64,000 nucleotides of DNA from Arcobacter sp. CECT 8985 (GTDB taxonomy: Bacteria > Campylobacterota > Campylobacteria > Campylobacterales > Arcobacteraceae). Shown here piece after piece: positions 46,255 through 56,654 of the stretch. Numbering within the stretch: position 1 is the stretch's first letter; every line of letters starts with the position of its first letter. The stretch is from NCBI RefSeq assembly GCF_004116495.1, contig NZ_PDKC01000010.1, positions 1-64,000 of the forward strand, read 5' to 3'. The position numbers and the translations under genes are program-made. The notes beneath the pieces were generated by a model, which saw nothing but the letters and a program-made list of their open reading frames with translations, was not told where the DNA came from and ran no database searches.

Positions 46255-46833
46255 ATGGAATTCATAGTTGAAAAAATCGGTATGAGCAGAACTGTTTCAG
46301 TTCCAAGTGTTCCTGTTACACTTTTAAAAGTTCTTGATACAAAAGTATGTGAGATCACTGAAAACAGTAAAGCAATCGTAGCTTATTCAAATGGTAAAAA
46401 ATTTAATAAAGCTATCGAAGGGCAACAAAAAAAATATAGTTTAAGTAAAGAGTTTAACAGATTTGCAACAATGACTGTAGCAAATACTGAAGCTGGTGAC
46501 TTAGATGTTTCTGGATTATCTGAAGCTACTGTTTTAAAAACAACTTTTAAAACAAAAGGTAGAGGATTTGCTGGTGTTATGAAAAGATGGAACTTTGCTG
46601 GTGGACCAAAATCACACGGTTCAAGATTTCATAGAGCTCCTGGGTCAATTGGTAACTGCGAATGGCCAGGTAGAGTTCAACCAGGGCAAAAAATGCCAGG
46701 ACAGTACGGAAATACAAATGTATCTGTAAAAAATGATGTTGTTTCATTTGATGCTGAAACAGGTATTTTAGTTGTTAAAGGTTCAGTATCTGGACCAAAT
46801 GGTGCATTAGGAAAAGTAAAGGTTGCTAAATGA
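46255..46833 (+). CDS. rplC: Ribosomal protein L3
   Basis: 192 residues; [20 protein letters not shown] and the [20 protein letters not shown] loop reach toward the peptidyl transferase centre. It is one of the first proteins to bind 23S rRNA. The start [11 protein letters not shown] lacks the usual 'GllGrKvGMT' form in part, as in other Campylobacterota. Overlaps rplD by 4 bases. Confidence 0.96.
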   Translation: MEFIVEKIGMSRTVSVPSVPVTLLKVLDTKVCEITENSKAIVAYSNGKKFNKAIEGQQKKYSLSKEFNRFATMTVANTEAGDLDVSGLSEATVLKTTFKTKGRGFAGVMKRWNFAGGPKSHGSRFHRAPGSIGNCEWPGRVQPGQKMPGQYGNTNVSVKNDVVSFDAETGILVVKGSVSGPNGALGKVKVAK

Positions 46834-47441
46834 GTAAAGCAATAGTATTAAACGAAAAATTTGAAAATAATGGTGAGTTAGAATTACCAGCAAGTTATGC
46901 AGAGATTAACTCTCACAACTTATACATTTATGTAAAGTCATACCTTTCATCTTTAAGAGCAAATACTGCTAGAGTTAAAAATAGAACTTTAGTAAGTGGT
47001 GGTGGTAAAAAACCAAAAGCTCAAAAAGGTTCAGGTGGTGCTAGATGGGGTTCTAAAAGATCTCCTTTATTTGTTGGTGGTGGACAAATTTTTGGACCAA
47101 CAAAAAGAAACTACAATCAAAAAGTTAATAAAAAGCAAAAAGCTTTAGCATTATCTTATGCTTTAAATGCTCATGCTGGTCAAAATTCTTTATTTGTAGT
47201 TGATTCTGTAAAAGTTGAGTCAGGTAAGACTAAAGATGCAGTGGCAGTTTTAAATAAATTAAATAAAAGAGATACTTTAGTTGTAGTTGATACAATTGAT
47301 GACAAAACTTATTTAGCATTTAGAAACATTAAAAACTGTTATGTTATTGAAAAGCAAGAAGTTAATGCTTATTTAATTTCTGCATACCATTCAGTACTAA
47401 TTGAAAAATCAGTATTAGATGCACTAACAAAAGAGGCGTAA
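46830..47441 (+). CDS. rplD: Ribosomal protein L4
   Basis: 203 residues; [20 protein letters not shown], then [14 protein letters not shown] is the extended loop that lines the exit tunnel. In E. coli L4 represses its own operon; no matching leader structure is evident here. Confidence 0.96.
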   Translation: MSKAIVLNEKFENNGELELPASYAEINSHNLYIYVKSYLSSLRANTARVKNRTLVSGGGKKPKAQKGSGGARWGSKRSPLFVGGGQIFGPTKRNYNQKVNKKQKALALSYALNAHAGQNSLFVVDSVKVESGKTKDAVAVLNKLNKRDTLVVVDTIDDKTYLAFRNIKNCYVIEKQEVNAYLISAYHSVLIEKSVLDALTKEA

Positions 47442-47443
47442 AA

Positions 47444-47725
47444 ATGGCAGATATTACAGATATTAAAGCAATATTATATACAGAAAAAACTATAGAACTT
47501 CAAGAAAGCGGTGTTATCGTTGTTCAAACTAGTCCTAGAATGACTAAGTCTGGTTTAAAAGAAGTTTTTAAAGAGTATTTTGGTGTAACACCTTCAAAGG
47601 TTAACTCATTAAGACAAAGTGGTAAAGTTAAAAGATTTAGAGGAAGATTAGGTAAAAGACCTGACTTCAAAAAATTCTATGTAACATTACCTGAGGGCGC
47701 TGAAATAGCGAACCTATCAGCATAA
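47444..47725 (+). CDS. rplW: Ribosomal protein L23
   Basis: 93 residues; [40 protein letters not shown]. It sits at the exit tunnel and binds trigger factor and the signal recognition particle. Only 2 bases follow the rplD stop. Confidence 0.95.
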   Translation: MADITDIKAILYTEKTIELQESGVIVVQTSPRMTKSGLKEVFKEYFGVTPSKVNSLRQSGKVKRFRGRLGKRPDFKKFYVTLPEGAEIANLSA

Positions 47726-47737
47726 GGAGTATAAAGT

Positions 47738-48565
47738 ATGGCATTAAAAAAATTTAGACCAATAACTCCTGCAAGAAGATTCATGTCTGTTATGGATACT
47801 TCTGATATTACTTCTAAACCAACAGTAAGAAGCTTACTTAAAAGAGTAAAAGCAAGTGCTGGTAGAAATAATAACGGTAGAATCACTTCTAGACATAGAG
47901 AAGCAGGTGCTAAAAAATTATATAGAATTATAGATTTTAAAAGAAACAAATTTGGTGTTGAGGGTACAGTATCAACAATTGAATACGACCCATACAGAAA
48001 TTGTAGAATTTGTTTAATCTCTTATGCTGATGGTGAAAAAAGATATATCTTACAACCATCTGGATTAAAAGTAGGAGATAAAGTTCAAGCTGCAGAATCA
48101 GGATTAGATATTGTTCCAGGTAATGCAATGAAACTTTTCAGTATCCCTGTTGGTACAATGGTTCATAATATTGAGTTAAAACCAGGTAAAGGTGGTCAAA
48201 TTGCAAGATCAGCTGGTGGGTATGCTCAAATTATGGGTAGAGAAGACAAATACGTTATCTTAAGATTACCATCTGGTGAAATGAGAAAAATCCTTGGTGT
48301 TTGTATGGCAACAGTAGGTATTGTTGGAAATGAATATTACATCAATATGGTAGTTGGAAAAGCTGGTAGAAGTAGACATATGGGTATTAGACCTCAAACA
48401 AGAGGAAGTGCTATGAACCCTATTGATCACCCACACGGTGGTGGTGAAGGTAAAACTAACTCAGGAAGACATCCAGTTACTCCATGGGGTATGCCAACTA
48501 AAGGTTACAAAACTAGAAAGAAAAAAGCTAGTGATAAATTAATCATTTCAAGAAGAAAGAAGTAA
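47738..48565 (+). CDS. rplB: Ribosomal protein L2
   Basis: 275 residues; [20 protein letters not shown] near 49 and the conserved end region [20 protein letters not shown] near 226, whose histidine lies close to the peptidyl transferase centre. Preceded by AAGGAG. Confidence 0.97.
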   Translation: MALKKFRPITPARRFMSVMDTSDITSKPTVRSLLKRVKASAGRNNNGRITSRHREAGAKKLYRIIDFKRNKFGVEGTVSTIEYDPYRNCRICLISYADGEKRYILQPSGLKVGDKVQAAESGLDIVPGNAMKLFSIPVGTMVHNIELKPGKGGQIARSAGGYAQIMGREDKYVILRLPSGEMRKILGVCMATVGIVGNEYYINMVVGKAGRSRHMGIRPQTRGSAMNPIDHPHGGGEGKTNSGRHPVTPWGMPTKGYKTRKKKASDKLIISRRKK

Positions 48566-48574
48566 GGGTTTAAG

Positions 48575-48853
48575 ATGGCAAGATCAATTAAAAAAGGTCC
48601 ATTTATAGATAAGCACCTAATGAATAAAGTTATCAAAGCTGCTGAAGCTAATGATAAAAAACCTATCAAAACATGGTCAAGAAGATCTACTATTTTACCA
48701 GATATGATTGGATTTACATTCAACGTGCATAATGGTAGAAACTTTGTTCCTGTATTAATTACAGAAAATCATGTTGGGTACAAATTAGGTGAATTCGCAC
48801 CAACTAGAACTTTTAAAGGTCATAAAGGTTCTGTACAGAAGAAGGTAGGTTAA
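48575..48853 (+). CDS. rpsS: Ribosomal protein S19
   Basis: 92 residues; [52 protein letters not shown]. Binds the 30S head with S13. Confidence 0.97.
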   Translation: MARSIKKGPFIDKHLMNKVIKAAEANDKKPIKTWSRRSTILPDMIGFTFNVHNGRNFVPVLITENHVGYKLGEFAPTRTFKGHKGSVQKKVG

Positions 48854-48857
48854 GAGA

Positions 48858-49190
48858 ATGAGTAAAGCAATATTAAAATTTATTAGAGTTTCTCCAACTA
48901 AAGCAAGATTAATTGCAAGAGAAGTTCAAGGTATGAATGCTGAATATGCAATTGCTTCATTAGAGTTCACTCCTAATAAAGCTGCAGGAATTATTTCAAA
49001 AGTTATTGCATCTGCTGTTGCAAATGCAGGTTTAGAGCCAGAAGAGGCAGTTATTACATCTGCTAGAGTAGATAAAGGACCTGTTCTAAAAAGATTTACT
49101 CCAAGAGCAAGAGGTAGTGCTTCACCTAAGCATAAACCAACTGCACACATTATGATTGAAGTAGCTGCTGCTGAAAAAGGAGATAAATAA
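48858..49190 (+). CDS. rplV: Ribosomal protein L22
   Basis: 110 residues; [20 protein letters not shown] at the start and the tunnel loop [20 protein letters not shown] near 79-98. Macrolide resistance changes in other species map to this loop; it looks normal here. ATGG overlap with rpsC. Confidence 0.96.
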   Translation: MSKAILKFIRVSPTKARLIAREVQGMNAEYAIASLEFTPNKAAGIISKVIASAVANAGLEPEEAVITSARVDKGPVLKRFTPRARGSASPKHKPTAHIMIEVAAAEKGDK

Positions 49191-49888
49191 TGGGTCAAAA
49201 AGTTAATCCAATAGGTTTAAGATTAGGTATTAATAGAAACTGGGAATCTAGATGGTTTCCTTCATTCCAAAAAATGCCAACTAACGTTGCTGAAGATGAT
49301 AAAATTAGAAAATTCGTTAAAAAAGAATTATACTATGCAGGTGTTGCACAAACTATAGTTGAAAGAACTGCTAAAAAAGTTAGAGTTACTATCGTTGCTG
49401 CTAGACCTGGTATTATCATTGGTAAAAAAGGTGCTGATGTTGAAAAATTAAAAGCAAATCTTTCTGCTTTAGTTGGAAAAGAAATTGCTGTTAATATTAA
49501 AGAAGAAAGAAAACCACAAATCTCTGGACAACTTGCTGCAGAGAATGTTGCTCAACAATTAGAAAGAAGAGTTGCATTCAGAAGAGCTATGAAAAGAGTT
49601 ATGCAAAATGCACTTAAATCTGGTGCAAAAGGTATTAAAGTTTCTGTTTCTGGTAGACTTGGTGGAGCTGAAATGGCTAGAACTGAGTGGTACTTAGAAG
49701 GTAGAGTTCCTTTACATACTTTAAGAGCTAGAATTGATTATGGTTTTGCTGAAGCTCATACAACTTATGGTTGTATTGGTATTAAAGTTTGGATATTCAA
49801 AGGTGAAGTACTTGCAAAAGGTATCCCTGCAGAAAAAGCTGAAACTTCTAAACCAAAAAGAAGACCAAGTAAAAGAAGAGGTAAATAA
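49190..49888 (+). CDS. rpsC: Ribosomal protein S3
   Basis: 232 residues; [20 protein letters not shown] start, KH domain with [20 protein letters not shown] near 66, and the C-domain [15 protein letters not shown]. Part of the mRNA entry helicase. Basic Lys/Arg tail. Confidence 0.97.
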   Translation: MGQKVNPIGLRLGINRNWESRWFPSFQKMPTNVAEDDKIRKFVKKELYYAGVAQTIVERTAKKVRVTIVAARPGIIIGKKGADVEKLKANLSALVGKEIAVNIKEERKPQISGQLAAENVAQQLERRVAFRRAMKRVMQNALKSGAKGIKVSVSGRLGGAEMARTEWYLEGRVPLHTLRARIDYGFAEAHTTYGCIGIKVWIFKGEVLAKGIPAEKAETSKPKRRPSKRRGK

Positions 49889-49890
49889 TC

Positions 49891-50316
49891 ATGTTAATGC
49901 CTAAAAGAACAAAATACAGAAAGCAAATGAAAGGAAGAAATAGAGGTAAAGCTCAAAGAGGTAACTTTTTAGCTTACGGAGATTTCGGACTTAAAGCTTT
50001 AGAACATGGTAGAATTGACTCAAGACAAATCGAAGCTGCCAGAATTGCTATGACTAGAAAAGTTAAGAGACAAGCAAAAGTTTGGATTAAAGTATTCCCA
50101 GACAAACCTTTAACTGCTAAACCATTAGAAACAAGAATGGGTAAAGGTAAAGGTGCAGTTGACAAATGGGTTATGAATATTAAGCCTGGTAGAGTTTGTT
50201 TCGAAATGGCGGGTGTTAGCGAAGAGTTATCAAGAGAAGCTTTAACTTTAGCTCAACATAAATTACCATTTAAGACTAAAATTGTAACAAGAGATAGCGA
50301 AAATGAATTATACTGA
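49891..50316 (+). CDS. rplP: Ribosomal protein L16
   Basis: 141 residues; [40 protein letters not shown] near 69-88. It helps place the A-site tRNA. Overlaps rpmC by 14 bases. Confidence 0.97.
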   Translation: MLMPKRTKYRKQMKGRNRGKAQRGNFLAYGDFGLKALEHGRIDSRQIEAARIAMTRKVKRQAKVWIKVFPDKPLTAKPLETRMGKGKGAVDKWVMNIKPGRVCFEMAGVSEELSREALTLAQHKLPFKTKIVTRDSENELY

Positions 50317-50488
50317 TATTAAAGATAAAAGCTTAACAGAGTTAAACGAGTTATTAAAAGAGAAAAAGGTGCTTCTTTTTGAATTAAAAGCAAAGCTAAA
50401 AACTATGCAGTTAACAAATACATCTGAATTAAAAGCGGTTAAAAAAGACATCGCTAGAATTCAAACAGCAATTACTGCAGCTAAGTAA
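50303..50488 (+). CDS. rpmC: Ribosomal protein L29
   Basis: 61 residues; two-helix hairpin [20 protein letters not shown] ... [17 protein letters not shown]. Near the tunnel exit beside L23. Confidence 0.93.
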   Translation: MNYTDIKDKSLTELNELLKEKKVLLFELKAKLKTMQLTNTSELKAVKKDIARIQTAITAAK

Positions 50489-50504
50489 CTTAAGGATCTA
50501 GAGT

Positions 50505-50759
50505 ATGAGTACGCATAAAAGAGAGATTCATGGTGTTGTGGTAAAAAGATCTGGAGATAAAACTGCTTCTGTATTAGTTACAAGACAAGTTTTACACCCA
50601 AAATACCATAAGACTGTAAAAAGATTTAAAAAATATTTAGTTCATGATGAAAAAAATGAATTAAATGTTGGTGACACTGTAGTTGCGATAGAGTGTAGAC
50701 CATTATCAAAAACTAAATCTTTTAGATTAAAGAAAATTGTAGCTACAGGAGTTAAATAA
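50505..50759 (+). CDS. rpsQ: Ribosomal protein S17
   Basis: 84 residues, OB fold; [53 protein letters not shown]. Early 30S assembly protein. Confidence 0.96.
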   Translation: MSTHKREIHGVVVKRSGDKTASVLVTRQVLHPKYHKTVKRFKKYLVHDEKNELNVGDTVVAIECRPLSKTKSFRLKKIVATGVK

Positions 50760-51127
50760 TGATTCAAAGTTTTTCTAGATTAAATGTAGCTGATAATACT
50801 GGTGCGAAAGAGATTATGTGTATCAAAGTTTTAGGTGGCTCTAAAAGAAGATACGCAACAGTTGGTGACGTTATTGTTGCTTCTGTTAAAAAAGCTCTTC
50901 CAACAGGAAAAGTAAAAAAAGGTCAAGTAGTTAAAGCAGTAGTTGTAAGAACTCATAAAGAAGTTCAAAGAGAAAATGGATCTTTAATCAGATTTGACGA
51001 TAATGCTGCTGTTATCCTTGATGGTAAAAAAGAACCAATTGGAACAAGAATTTTTGGACCAGTAGCTAGAGAAGTTAGATACTCAGGTTTTATGAAAATT
51101 GTTTCACTTGCTCCGGAGGTATTATAA
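50759..51127 (+). CDS. rplN: Ribosomal protein L14
   Basis: 122 residues; [50 protein letters not shown]. Forms an intersubunit bridge. ATGA-type overlap with rpsQ. Confidence 0.97.
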   Translation: MIQSFSRLNVADNTGAKEIMCIKVLGGSKRRYATVGDVIVASVKKALPTGKVKKGQVVKAVVVRTHKEVQRENGSLIRFDDNAAVILDGKKEPIGTRIFGPVAREVRYSGFMKIVSLAPEVL

Positions 51128-51129
51128 TT

Positions 51130-51366
51130 ATGGCTATCAAATTAAAAATTAAAAAAGGTGATACTGTAAAAATCATCGCTGGTGACGACAAAGGTAAAAC
51201 TGGTGAAGTTTTACAAGTTTTACCAAAACAAAACAAAGTAATTGTAAAAGATTGCAAAGTAGCTAAAAAAACTGTTAAACCATCAGAAGAAAATAAAGAT
51301 GGTGGATTTGTTAACAAAGAGATGCCTATTGATATCTCAAATGTAGCAAAAGTAGAAGGTAAATAA
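51130..51366 (+). CDS. rplX: Ribosomal protein L24
   Basis: 78 residues; [20 protein letters not shown] is the KOW motif; ends [18 protein letters not shown]. It starts 50S assembly. Slightly shorter than the E. coli protein (104). Confidence 0.94.
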   Translation: MAIKLKIKKGDTVKIIAGDDKGKTGEVLQVLPKQNKVIVKDCKVAKKTVKPSEENKDGGFVNKEMPIDISNVAKVEGK

Positions 51367-51368
51367 TT

Positions 51369-51917
51369 ATGGCAGCAAGATTATTAGAAAAATATAAAAA
51401 CGAAATTAAGCCAGCTTTAGAAGCAGAGTTTCCAAAAAACAAAATGTTAACTGCAAAACTAGATAAAGTTGTTATCTCTGTTGGTGCAGGTGAAGCTATG
51501 AAAGATAGTAAATTAATGCAAAACATTCAAGATACTATTTCTTTAATTTCTGGTCAACATGCAGTTAAAGTTATCGCTAAAAAATCAGTTGCTGGTTTTA
51601 AAGTAAGAGAAGGAATGCCTGTAGGTGTAAAAGTTACACTAAGAGGTGAAAATATGTATAATTTCTTAGACAAACTTTGTTCTATTGCACTACCAAGAGT
51701 AAAAGACTTTAGAGGTCTTAAAAGAAATGGGTTTGATGGTCAAGGTAACTTTAACTTTGGTTTAAACGAACAGTTAATGTTCCCAGAAGTAGTTTATGAT
51801 AATATCATCAAAACTCACGGTATGAATATTTCAATTTCAACATCTGCAGATAACGATGCTGAAGCATTTAGATTATTAGAGCTTGTTGGAATTCCATTTA
51901 CTAAAGGAAGAGCGTAA
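51369..51917 (+). CDS. rplE: Ribosomal protein L5
   Basis: 182 residues; [60 protein letters not shown]. Binds 5S rRNA. Overlaps rpsN by one base. Confidence 0.97.
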   Translation: MAARLLEKYKNEIKPALEAEFPKNKMLTAKLDKVVISVGAGEAMKDSKLMQNIQDTISLISGQHAVKVIAKKSVAGFKVREGMPVGVKVTLRGENMYNFLDKLCSIALPRVKDFRGLKRNGFDGQGNFNFGLNEQLMFPEVVYDNIIKTHGMNISISTSADNDAEAFRLLELVGIPFTKGRA

Positions 51918-52102
51918 TGGCAAAGAAATCTATGATTGCTAAGCAAAAGAGAACTCCTAAATTCTCTTCAAGAGCATATACAAGATGTTCAGTGTGTGGA
52001 AGACCACATTCAGTATATAAAGATTTTGGTCTTTGTAGAGTTTGTTTAAGAAAAATGGCTAACGAGGGATTACTTCCTGGTGTTAGAAAATCTAGTTGGT
52101 AG
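51917..52102 (+). CDS. rpsN: Ribosomal protein S14, zinc-binding type
   Basis: 61 residues with two CxxC pairs: [20 protein letters not shown] then CLRKMA. This is the short zinc (C+) form instead of the 101-residue C- form of E. coli. Confidence 0.96.
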   Translation: MAKKSMIAKQKRTPKFSSRAYTRCSVCGRPHSVYKDFGLCRVCLRKMANEGLLPGVRKSSW

Positions 52103-52115
52103 GAGAATTTAAGCT

Positions 52116-52514
52116 ATGATGAATGATATAATCGCAGATGCTTTAACTAGAATCAGAAATGCTGCACTTAGAAAATTAGAAGTTGCAACATTATTACACT
52201 CAAATGCAGTTGTTGGTGTTTTAGAAGTATTACAACAAAAAGAGTATATTGAGAGTTTCAAAGTTATCGATGGTGAAAATAATAAGAAAACTGTGCAAGT
52301 TACATTAAAATATGATGATAATGATAACTCTGTAATCAATGAAATTAAAAGAGTTTCTAAACCAGGTAGAAGAGTTTATAAATCTTTTAACGAATTAAAA
52401 AACTTTAAAAGCGGATACGGTACTATTATTGTTACAACTAACAAAGGTATCATTGCTAACGACGAAGCGTATGCTTCAAAAGTTGGTGGTGAAGTACTGT
52501 GTACTGTATGGTAG
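52116..52514 (+). CDS. rpsH: Ribosomal protein S8
   Basis: 132 residues; MNDIIADALTRIRNAALRKL, SKPGRRVYKSFNELKNFKSG, TTNKGIIANDEAYASKVGGE. In E. coli S8 represses the spc operon. Two ATGs are adjacent; the second (52119) gives the usual start. Confidence 0.96.
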   Translation: MMNDIIADALTRIRNAALRKLEVATLLHSNAVVGVLEVLQQKEYIESFKVIDGENNKKTVQVTLKYDDNDNSVINEIKRVSKPGRRVYKSFNELKNFKSGYGTIIVTTNKGIIANDEAYASKVGGEVLCTVW

Positions 52515-52523
52515 GAGAGTGTA

Positions 52524-53057
52524 ATGTCTAGAATTGGAAAAAAACCTATCTCAATACCAAATGGAATTGAAGTATCAGTAGATGGTACAATAGTAAATGT
52601 TAAAAAAGGAAGCAAAGTTTCTTCAGTTGAAACTCATGGTAGAGTTGGAATTGAATTAGCAGATAACAGTGTTGTTCTTACTAAAATTGGTGAACAACCT
52701 GAAGCTGCGGCTTTCTGGGGAACTTATAGAGCATTAATTAACAATGCTGTGGAAGGTCTTGATAAAGGATTTTCTAAGTCTTTAGAAATCAACGGTGTTG
52801 GTTATAGAGCAGCTGTTAAGGGAAAAGTTCTTGAGCTACAATTAGGATACTCTCACCCAATTAATTACGAAATCCCTGAGGGATTAGAAATTACAGTTGA
52901 GAAAAACTTAGTTCACGTAAAAGGTGCTGACAAACAACAAGTTGGTCAAGCTGCTGCAATTATTAGAGGCTTTAGAAAACCTGAACCATACAAAGGTAAA
53001 GGTGTTAAATATGTTGAAGAGCATATTGTTCGAAAAGCTGGTAAAACTGCGAAGTAA
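52524..53057 (+). CDS. rplF: Ribosomal protein L6
   Basis: 177 residues; [20 protein letters not shown] and the late [20 protein letters not shown], then [19 protein letters not shown]. Sits near the GTPase-associated centre. Confidence 0.97.
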   Translation: MSRIGKKPISIPNGIEVSVDGTIVNVKKGSKVSSVETHGRVGIELADNSVVLTKIGEQPEAAAFWGTYRALINNAVEGLDKGFSKSLEINGVGYRAAVKGKVLELQLGYSHPINYEIPEGLEITVEKNLVHVKGADKQQVGQAAAIIRGFRKPEPYKGKGVKYVEEHIVRKAGKTAK

Positions 53058-53067
53058 GGTGTGAGTA

Positions 53068-53427
53068 ATGAGTAGAGCAAAAGAAATAGCAAAAAAGAAT
53101 GCTTTAAGAATAAAAAGAAAAAGTAGAGTTAGAGGTAATATCTCTGGAACTAGTGAAAAACCTAGACTAACTATTACTAAATCTAATAAATATGTTTCAG
53201 CACAAGTAATTGATGATGTTGCTGGTAACACTTTAGCTGCAGTTAATTCTAAAACTTTAGGATTAAGCGTATCTAGAGAGAGTGCTTCTAAAGCAGCTGC
53301 TAAATTAGCAGAAGATTTAAAAGCAAAAAATATAGATACTGTTGTATTTGATAGAAATGGTTATCTGTATCATGGTGTGGTTGCAGCTTTTGCTGATGCA
53401 CTTAGAGAAAATGGAATTAAACTATAA
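53068..53427 (+). CDS. rplR: Ribosomal protein L18
   Basis: 119 residues; KSRVRGNISGTSEKPRLTIT, KSNKYVSAQVIDD, FDRNGYLYHGVVAAFADALR. 5S rRNA binder with L5. Confidence 0.96.
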   Translation: MSRAKEIAKKNALRIKRKSRVRGNISGTSEKPRLTITKSNKYVSAQVIDDVAGNTLAAVNSKTLGLSVSRESASKAAAKLAEDLKAKNIDTVVFDRNGYLYHGVVAAFADALRENGIKL

Positions 53428-53433
53428 GGGTTA

Positions 53434-53880
53434 ATGATGGCAGCAGTAAATAGAGAAGATTTTCAAGAAGCAATCGTTAAAATCGGAAGAGTAACAAAAG
53501 TTGTAAAAGGTGGTAGAAGATTCAGATTTACAGCTTTAGTTGTTGTTGGTGATAAAAATGGTACAGTAGGTTTTGGAACTGGTAAAGCAAAAGAAGTTCC
53601 TGATGCAATTAAAAAAGCTTTAGATGATGCATTCAAATCATTAGTAAAAGTTTCTATTAAAGGAACTACTATTGCTCATGATATTGAACATAAGTATAAT
53701 TCAAGTAAAATTTTACTTAAACCAGCATCTGAAGGTACAGGACTTATTGCAGGTGGTGCAGCTAGACCAGTACTAGAATTATCAGGTGTTAAAGATATTA
53801 TTGCAAAATCTTTAGGATCAAACAATCCAAATAACCTTGTACAAGCTACAGTTGAAGCTTTAGCTAGAATTAAAGGATAA
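53434..53880 (+). CDS. rpsE: Ribosomal protein S5
   Basis: 148 residues; [60 protein letters not shown]. Decoding fidelity protein, shorter at the ends than in E. coli. ATGATG at the start; the second ATG (53437) may be used. Confidence 0.96.
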   Translation: MMAAVNREDFQEAIVKIGRVTKVVKGGRRFRFTALVVVGDKNGTVGFGTGKAKEVPDAIKKALDDAFKSLVKVSIKGTTIAHDIEHKYNSSKILLKPASEGTGLIAGGAARPVLELSGVKDIIAKSLGSNNPNNLVQATVEALARIKG

Positions 53881-53884
53881 TTAG

Positions 53885-54283
53885 ATGGCATTACATAATT
53901 TACAACCAGCTGAAGGTAGTACTAAAAACGTAAAAAGAGTTGGTAGAGGTCAAGGTTCAGGAATGGGTAAGACTTCTACTAGAGGTCAAAAAGGTCAAAA
54001 ATCTAGAAGCGGATTTAAAAATAAAAGAGGATTCGAGGGTGGTCAACAACCAATCCATAGAAGACTTCCAAAGATAGGATTCTTTTCTAGAGTTGCAAAA
54101 CCTTATTCAATTAACGTTGATAAAGTTAAAGCAATCTCTACATTAGATGAAATTACTTTAGAAACAATTAAATCAGTATATAAATTATCTAAAGCAGTTA
54201 CAAAAGTTAAATTAATTGGAGCGACTGCTAAAGATTTAGCATCAAAAATTAAAGACGAAAACGTAACAACTACTGGAAAATAA
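53885..54283 (+). CDS. rplO: Ribosomal protein L15
   Basis: 132 residues; [51 protein letters not shown]. There is no rpmD (L30) between rpsE and rplO, as is usual in Campylobacterota. Confidence 0.96.
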   Translation: MALHNLQPAEGSTKNVKRVGRGQGSGMGKTSTRGQKGQKSRSGFKNKRGFEGGQQPIHRRLPKIGFFSRVAKPYSINVDKVKAISTLDEITLETIKSVYKLSKAVTKVKLIGATAKDLASKIKDENVTTTGK

Positions 54284-54285
54284 TT

Positions 54286-55548
54286 ATGAGTAAAGATCTT
54301 ATAAATAAGATTCTTCTTACTTTAGGATTTATATTCCTTTATCGGGTATTGGCATATGTGCCAGTACCTGGTGTTAATATAGATGTAGTAAAAGAATTTT
54401 TTGATTCAAATGCGAATAACGCATTAGGTCTTGTTAACATGTTTAGTGGTAATGCTGTATCACGATTAAGTATTATTTCACTAGGAATTATGCCTTACAT
54501 TACAGCTTCTATTATTATGGAACTTCTTGCAGCAACTTTCCCAGCACTTGGTAAAATGAAAAAAGAGAGAGATGGGATGCAAAAATATATGCAAATCATC
54601 AGATATACTACTATTGTTATTACATTGATTCAATCAATTGGTGTTTCAATGGGATTAAACTCTTTGACAGGTCAAGGTGGAGAAAGCGCAATTTCTATTG
54701 ATATGAATACTTTTGTTGCTGTATCAGCAATATCAATGTTAACAGGGACTATGCTTTTAATGTGGATTGGTGAACAAATTACTCAAAAAGGTATTGGAAA
54801 TGGTATTTCTTTAATTATCTTTGCAGGTATCGTTTCAGCTATTCCAGGTGCAATTGGAGGAACTATTGATTTAGTTAACAATGGCCAAATGAACTTTTTA
54901 ACAGTAATTGCAATCTTAGTAGTAATTTTTGCTACAGTTGGTGCAATTATTTATGTGGAATTAGGGGAAAGAAGAGTTCCTGTTTCATATTCAAGAAAAG
55001 TTATGATGCAAAACCAAAACAAAAGAGTTATGAATTATATTCCTATTAAAGTGAATTTATCAGGTGTAATTCCAGCTATCTTTGCATCAGCAATTTTGAT
55101 GTTCCCTGCAACTGTGTTACATGGAAGTCAAAACAAAATTTTAGTAGCTATTGCAGACTTTTTAAGTCCAAGTAGTTATACATTCAATATTATTATGTTT
55201 TTATTAGTTGTATTTTTTGCATTCTTCTATGCAAGTATTACTTTTAATGCAAAAGATATTGCAGATAATTTAAAAAGACAAGGTGGATTTATTCCAGGTG
55301 TTAGACCAGGAGCTTCTACATCAAACTTCTTAAATGAAGTAGCAGGTAGATTAACTTTATGGGGATCATTATACCTTGCAGCTATTTCAACATTTCCATG
55401 GTTATTAGTTAAAGCTATGGGTGTTCCATTTTATTTTGGGGGTGTTGCAGTTTTAATCGTTGTTCAAGTTGCTATTGATACAATGAGAAAAATTGAAGCA
55501 CAGCAATATACTAGTAAGTATGAAACGCTAAGTGCGGTTGGTCTATAA
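54286..55548 (+). CDS. secY: Protein translocase subunit SecY
   Basis: 420 residues with ten predicted membrane helices; it forms the SecYEG channel. Landmarks are MFSGNAVSRLSIISLGIMPY near 46, EQITQKGIGNGISLIIFAGI near 163, and the cytoplasmic loop IADNLKRQGGFIPGVRPG near 325. It follows rplO by two bases, the usual spc operon order. Confidence 0.97.
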   Translation: MSKDLINKILLTLGFIFLYRVLAYVPVPGVNIDVVKEFFDSNANNALGLVNMFSGNAVSRLSIISLGIMPYITASIIMELLAATFPALGKMKKERDGMQKYMQIIRYTTIVITLIQSIGVSMGLNSLTGQGGESAISIDMNTFVAVSAISMLTGTMLLMWIGEQITQKGIGNGISLIIFAGIVSAIPGAIGGTIDLVNNGQMNFLTVIAILVVIFATVGAIIYVELGERRVPVSYSRKVMMQNQNKRVMNYIPIKVNLSGVIPAIFASAILMFPATVLHGSQNKILVAIADFLSPSSYTFNIIMFLLVVFFAFFYASITFNAKDIADNLKRQGGFIPGVRPGASTSNFLNEVAGRLTLWGSLYLAAISTFPWLLVKAMGVPFYFGGVAVLIVVQVAIDTMRKIEAQQYTSKYETLSAVGL

Positions 55549-55550
55549 TT

Positions 55551-56327
55551 ATGGCTATTGCAATTAGAAAACCAAATGAAATACAAAAACTTCGTGACGC
55601 TAATATTATCGTTGCGAAGACTTTGAATTATCTAAGAGAAAATGTGAAACCTGGTATGACTTTGAAAGAAGTTGACAAAATGGGTGAAGATTTTATCACT
55701 AGCTTTGGTGCGAGACCATCTTTTAAAGGACTATATGGTTTCCCTGGTGCTATTTGTACTTCGTTAAATGAAGTTATTATTCATGGTATTCCTGACGACA
55801 CTGTTTTAAAAGAAGGCGATATTTTAGGTCTTGATATAGGAACAGAGTTAGATGGATGGTATGGTGATGCTGCTATTACAATGCCAATCGGCAAAATTTC
55901 AAAAGAAGATGAAGAACTTATTGCTTGTTCAAAAGATTCATTACTTTATGCAATTAGTATAATTAAAGAAGGTATGAGATTTAAAGAGCTTTCTAAAGCA
56001 ATAGAAGACTTTATCGTTGCAAGAGGTTATCAACCACTTGTTAGATTTTGTGGACATGGTATTGGTAAAAAACCACATGATGAGCCAGAAATTCCAAACT
56101 ATTTAGAAAATGGTAGTCCAAAATCTGGACCGAAAATTAAAAATGGAATGGTATTTTGTTTAGAGCCAATGATTTGTCATGAAGGAAGAGAACCAGTTAT
56201 TTTAGAAAATGATTGGGATGTTGTTTCAGAAGATGGATTAAGAGGTAGTCATTATGAGCATACAGTTGCTGTTATTAATGGTAAAGCAGAAATTTTAAGT
56301 ACAGTAGATAATCAGGGAGAACACTAA
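55551..56327 (+). CDS. map: Methionine aminopeptidase, type I
   Basis: 258 residues. Metal ligands: Asp in [20 protein letters not shown] (two Asp), His in [19 protein letters not shown], Glu in FCLEPMI and Glu in [11 protein letters not shown]. It removes the first Met from new proteins. Two bases follow secY. Confidence 0.97.
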   Translation: MAIAIRKPNEIQKLRDANIIVAKTLNYLRENVKPGMTLKEVDKMGEDFITSFGARPSFKGLYGFPGAICTSLNEVIIHGIPDDTVLKEGDILGLDIGTELDGWYGDAAITMPIGKISKEDEELIACSKDSLLYAISIIKEGMRFKELSKAIEDFIVARGYQPLVRFCGHGIGKKPHDEPEIPNYLENGSPKSGPKIKNGMVFCLEPMICHEGREPVILENDWDVVSEDGLRGSHYEHTVAVINGKAEILSTVDNQGEH

Positions 56328-56328
56328 A

Positions 56329-56547
56329 GTGGCAAAAGATGATGTAATTGTTGTAGATGGTAAAGTTATAGAGGCATTACCAAATGCAATGTTTAGAGTA
56401 CAATTAGATAATGGACATGTTGTATTGTGTCATATTTCAGGTAAAATGAGAATGCATTACATTAAAATTTTACCAGGAGATACTGTAAAAGTTGAAATTA
56501 CACCTTATTCATTGGATAAGGGTAGAATCACTCACAGATATAAATAA
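56329..56547 (+). CDS. infA: Translation initiation factor IF-1
   Basis: 72 residues, OB fold: [55 protein letters not shown] start, one base past map. The usual next genes (rpmJ, rpsM, rpsK, rpsD, rpoA, rplQ) do not follow; a terminator does. Confidence 0.97.
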   Translation: MAKDDVIVVDGKVIEALPNAMFRVQLDNGHVVLCHISGKMRMHYIKILPGDTVKVEITPYSLDKGRITHRYK

Positions 56548-56555
56548 ATTTACTA

Positions 56556-56594
56556 AAAAGAGGCAGCTATTAATAAAATTTGCCTCTTTTTTTT
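56556..56594 (+). terminator. Terminator of the ribosomal protein operon
   Basis: AAAAGAGGCA (56556-56565) and TGCCTCTTTT (56581-56590) form a 10-bp hairpin followed by T residues, directly after infA. Confidence 0.9.
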
Positions 56595-56654
56595 ATTCTT
56601 TTAGAATAATCTTGATAAAATAATAATAAAATTATAAAGTGAAAAGTTATTATT

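Noticed and set aside
48505-48723. Minus-strand ORFs across the ribosomal operon
   Set aside because: All lie opposite highly conserved ribosomal genes and read as shadow frames.
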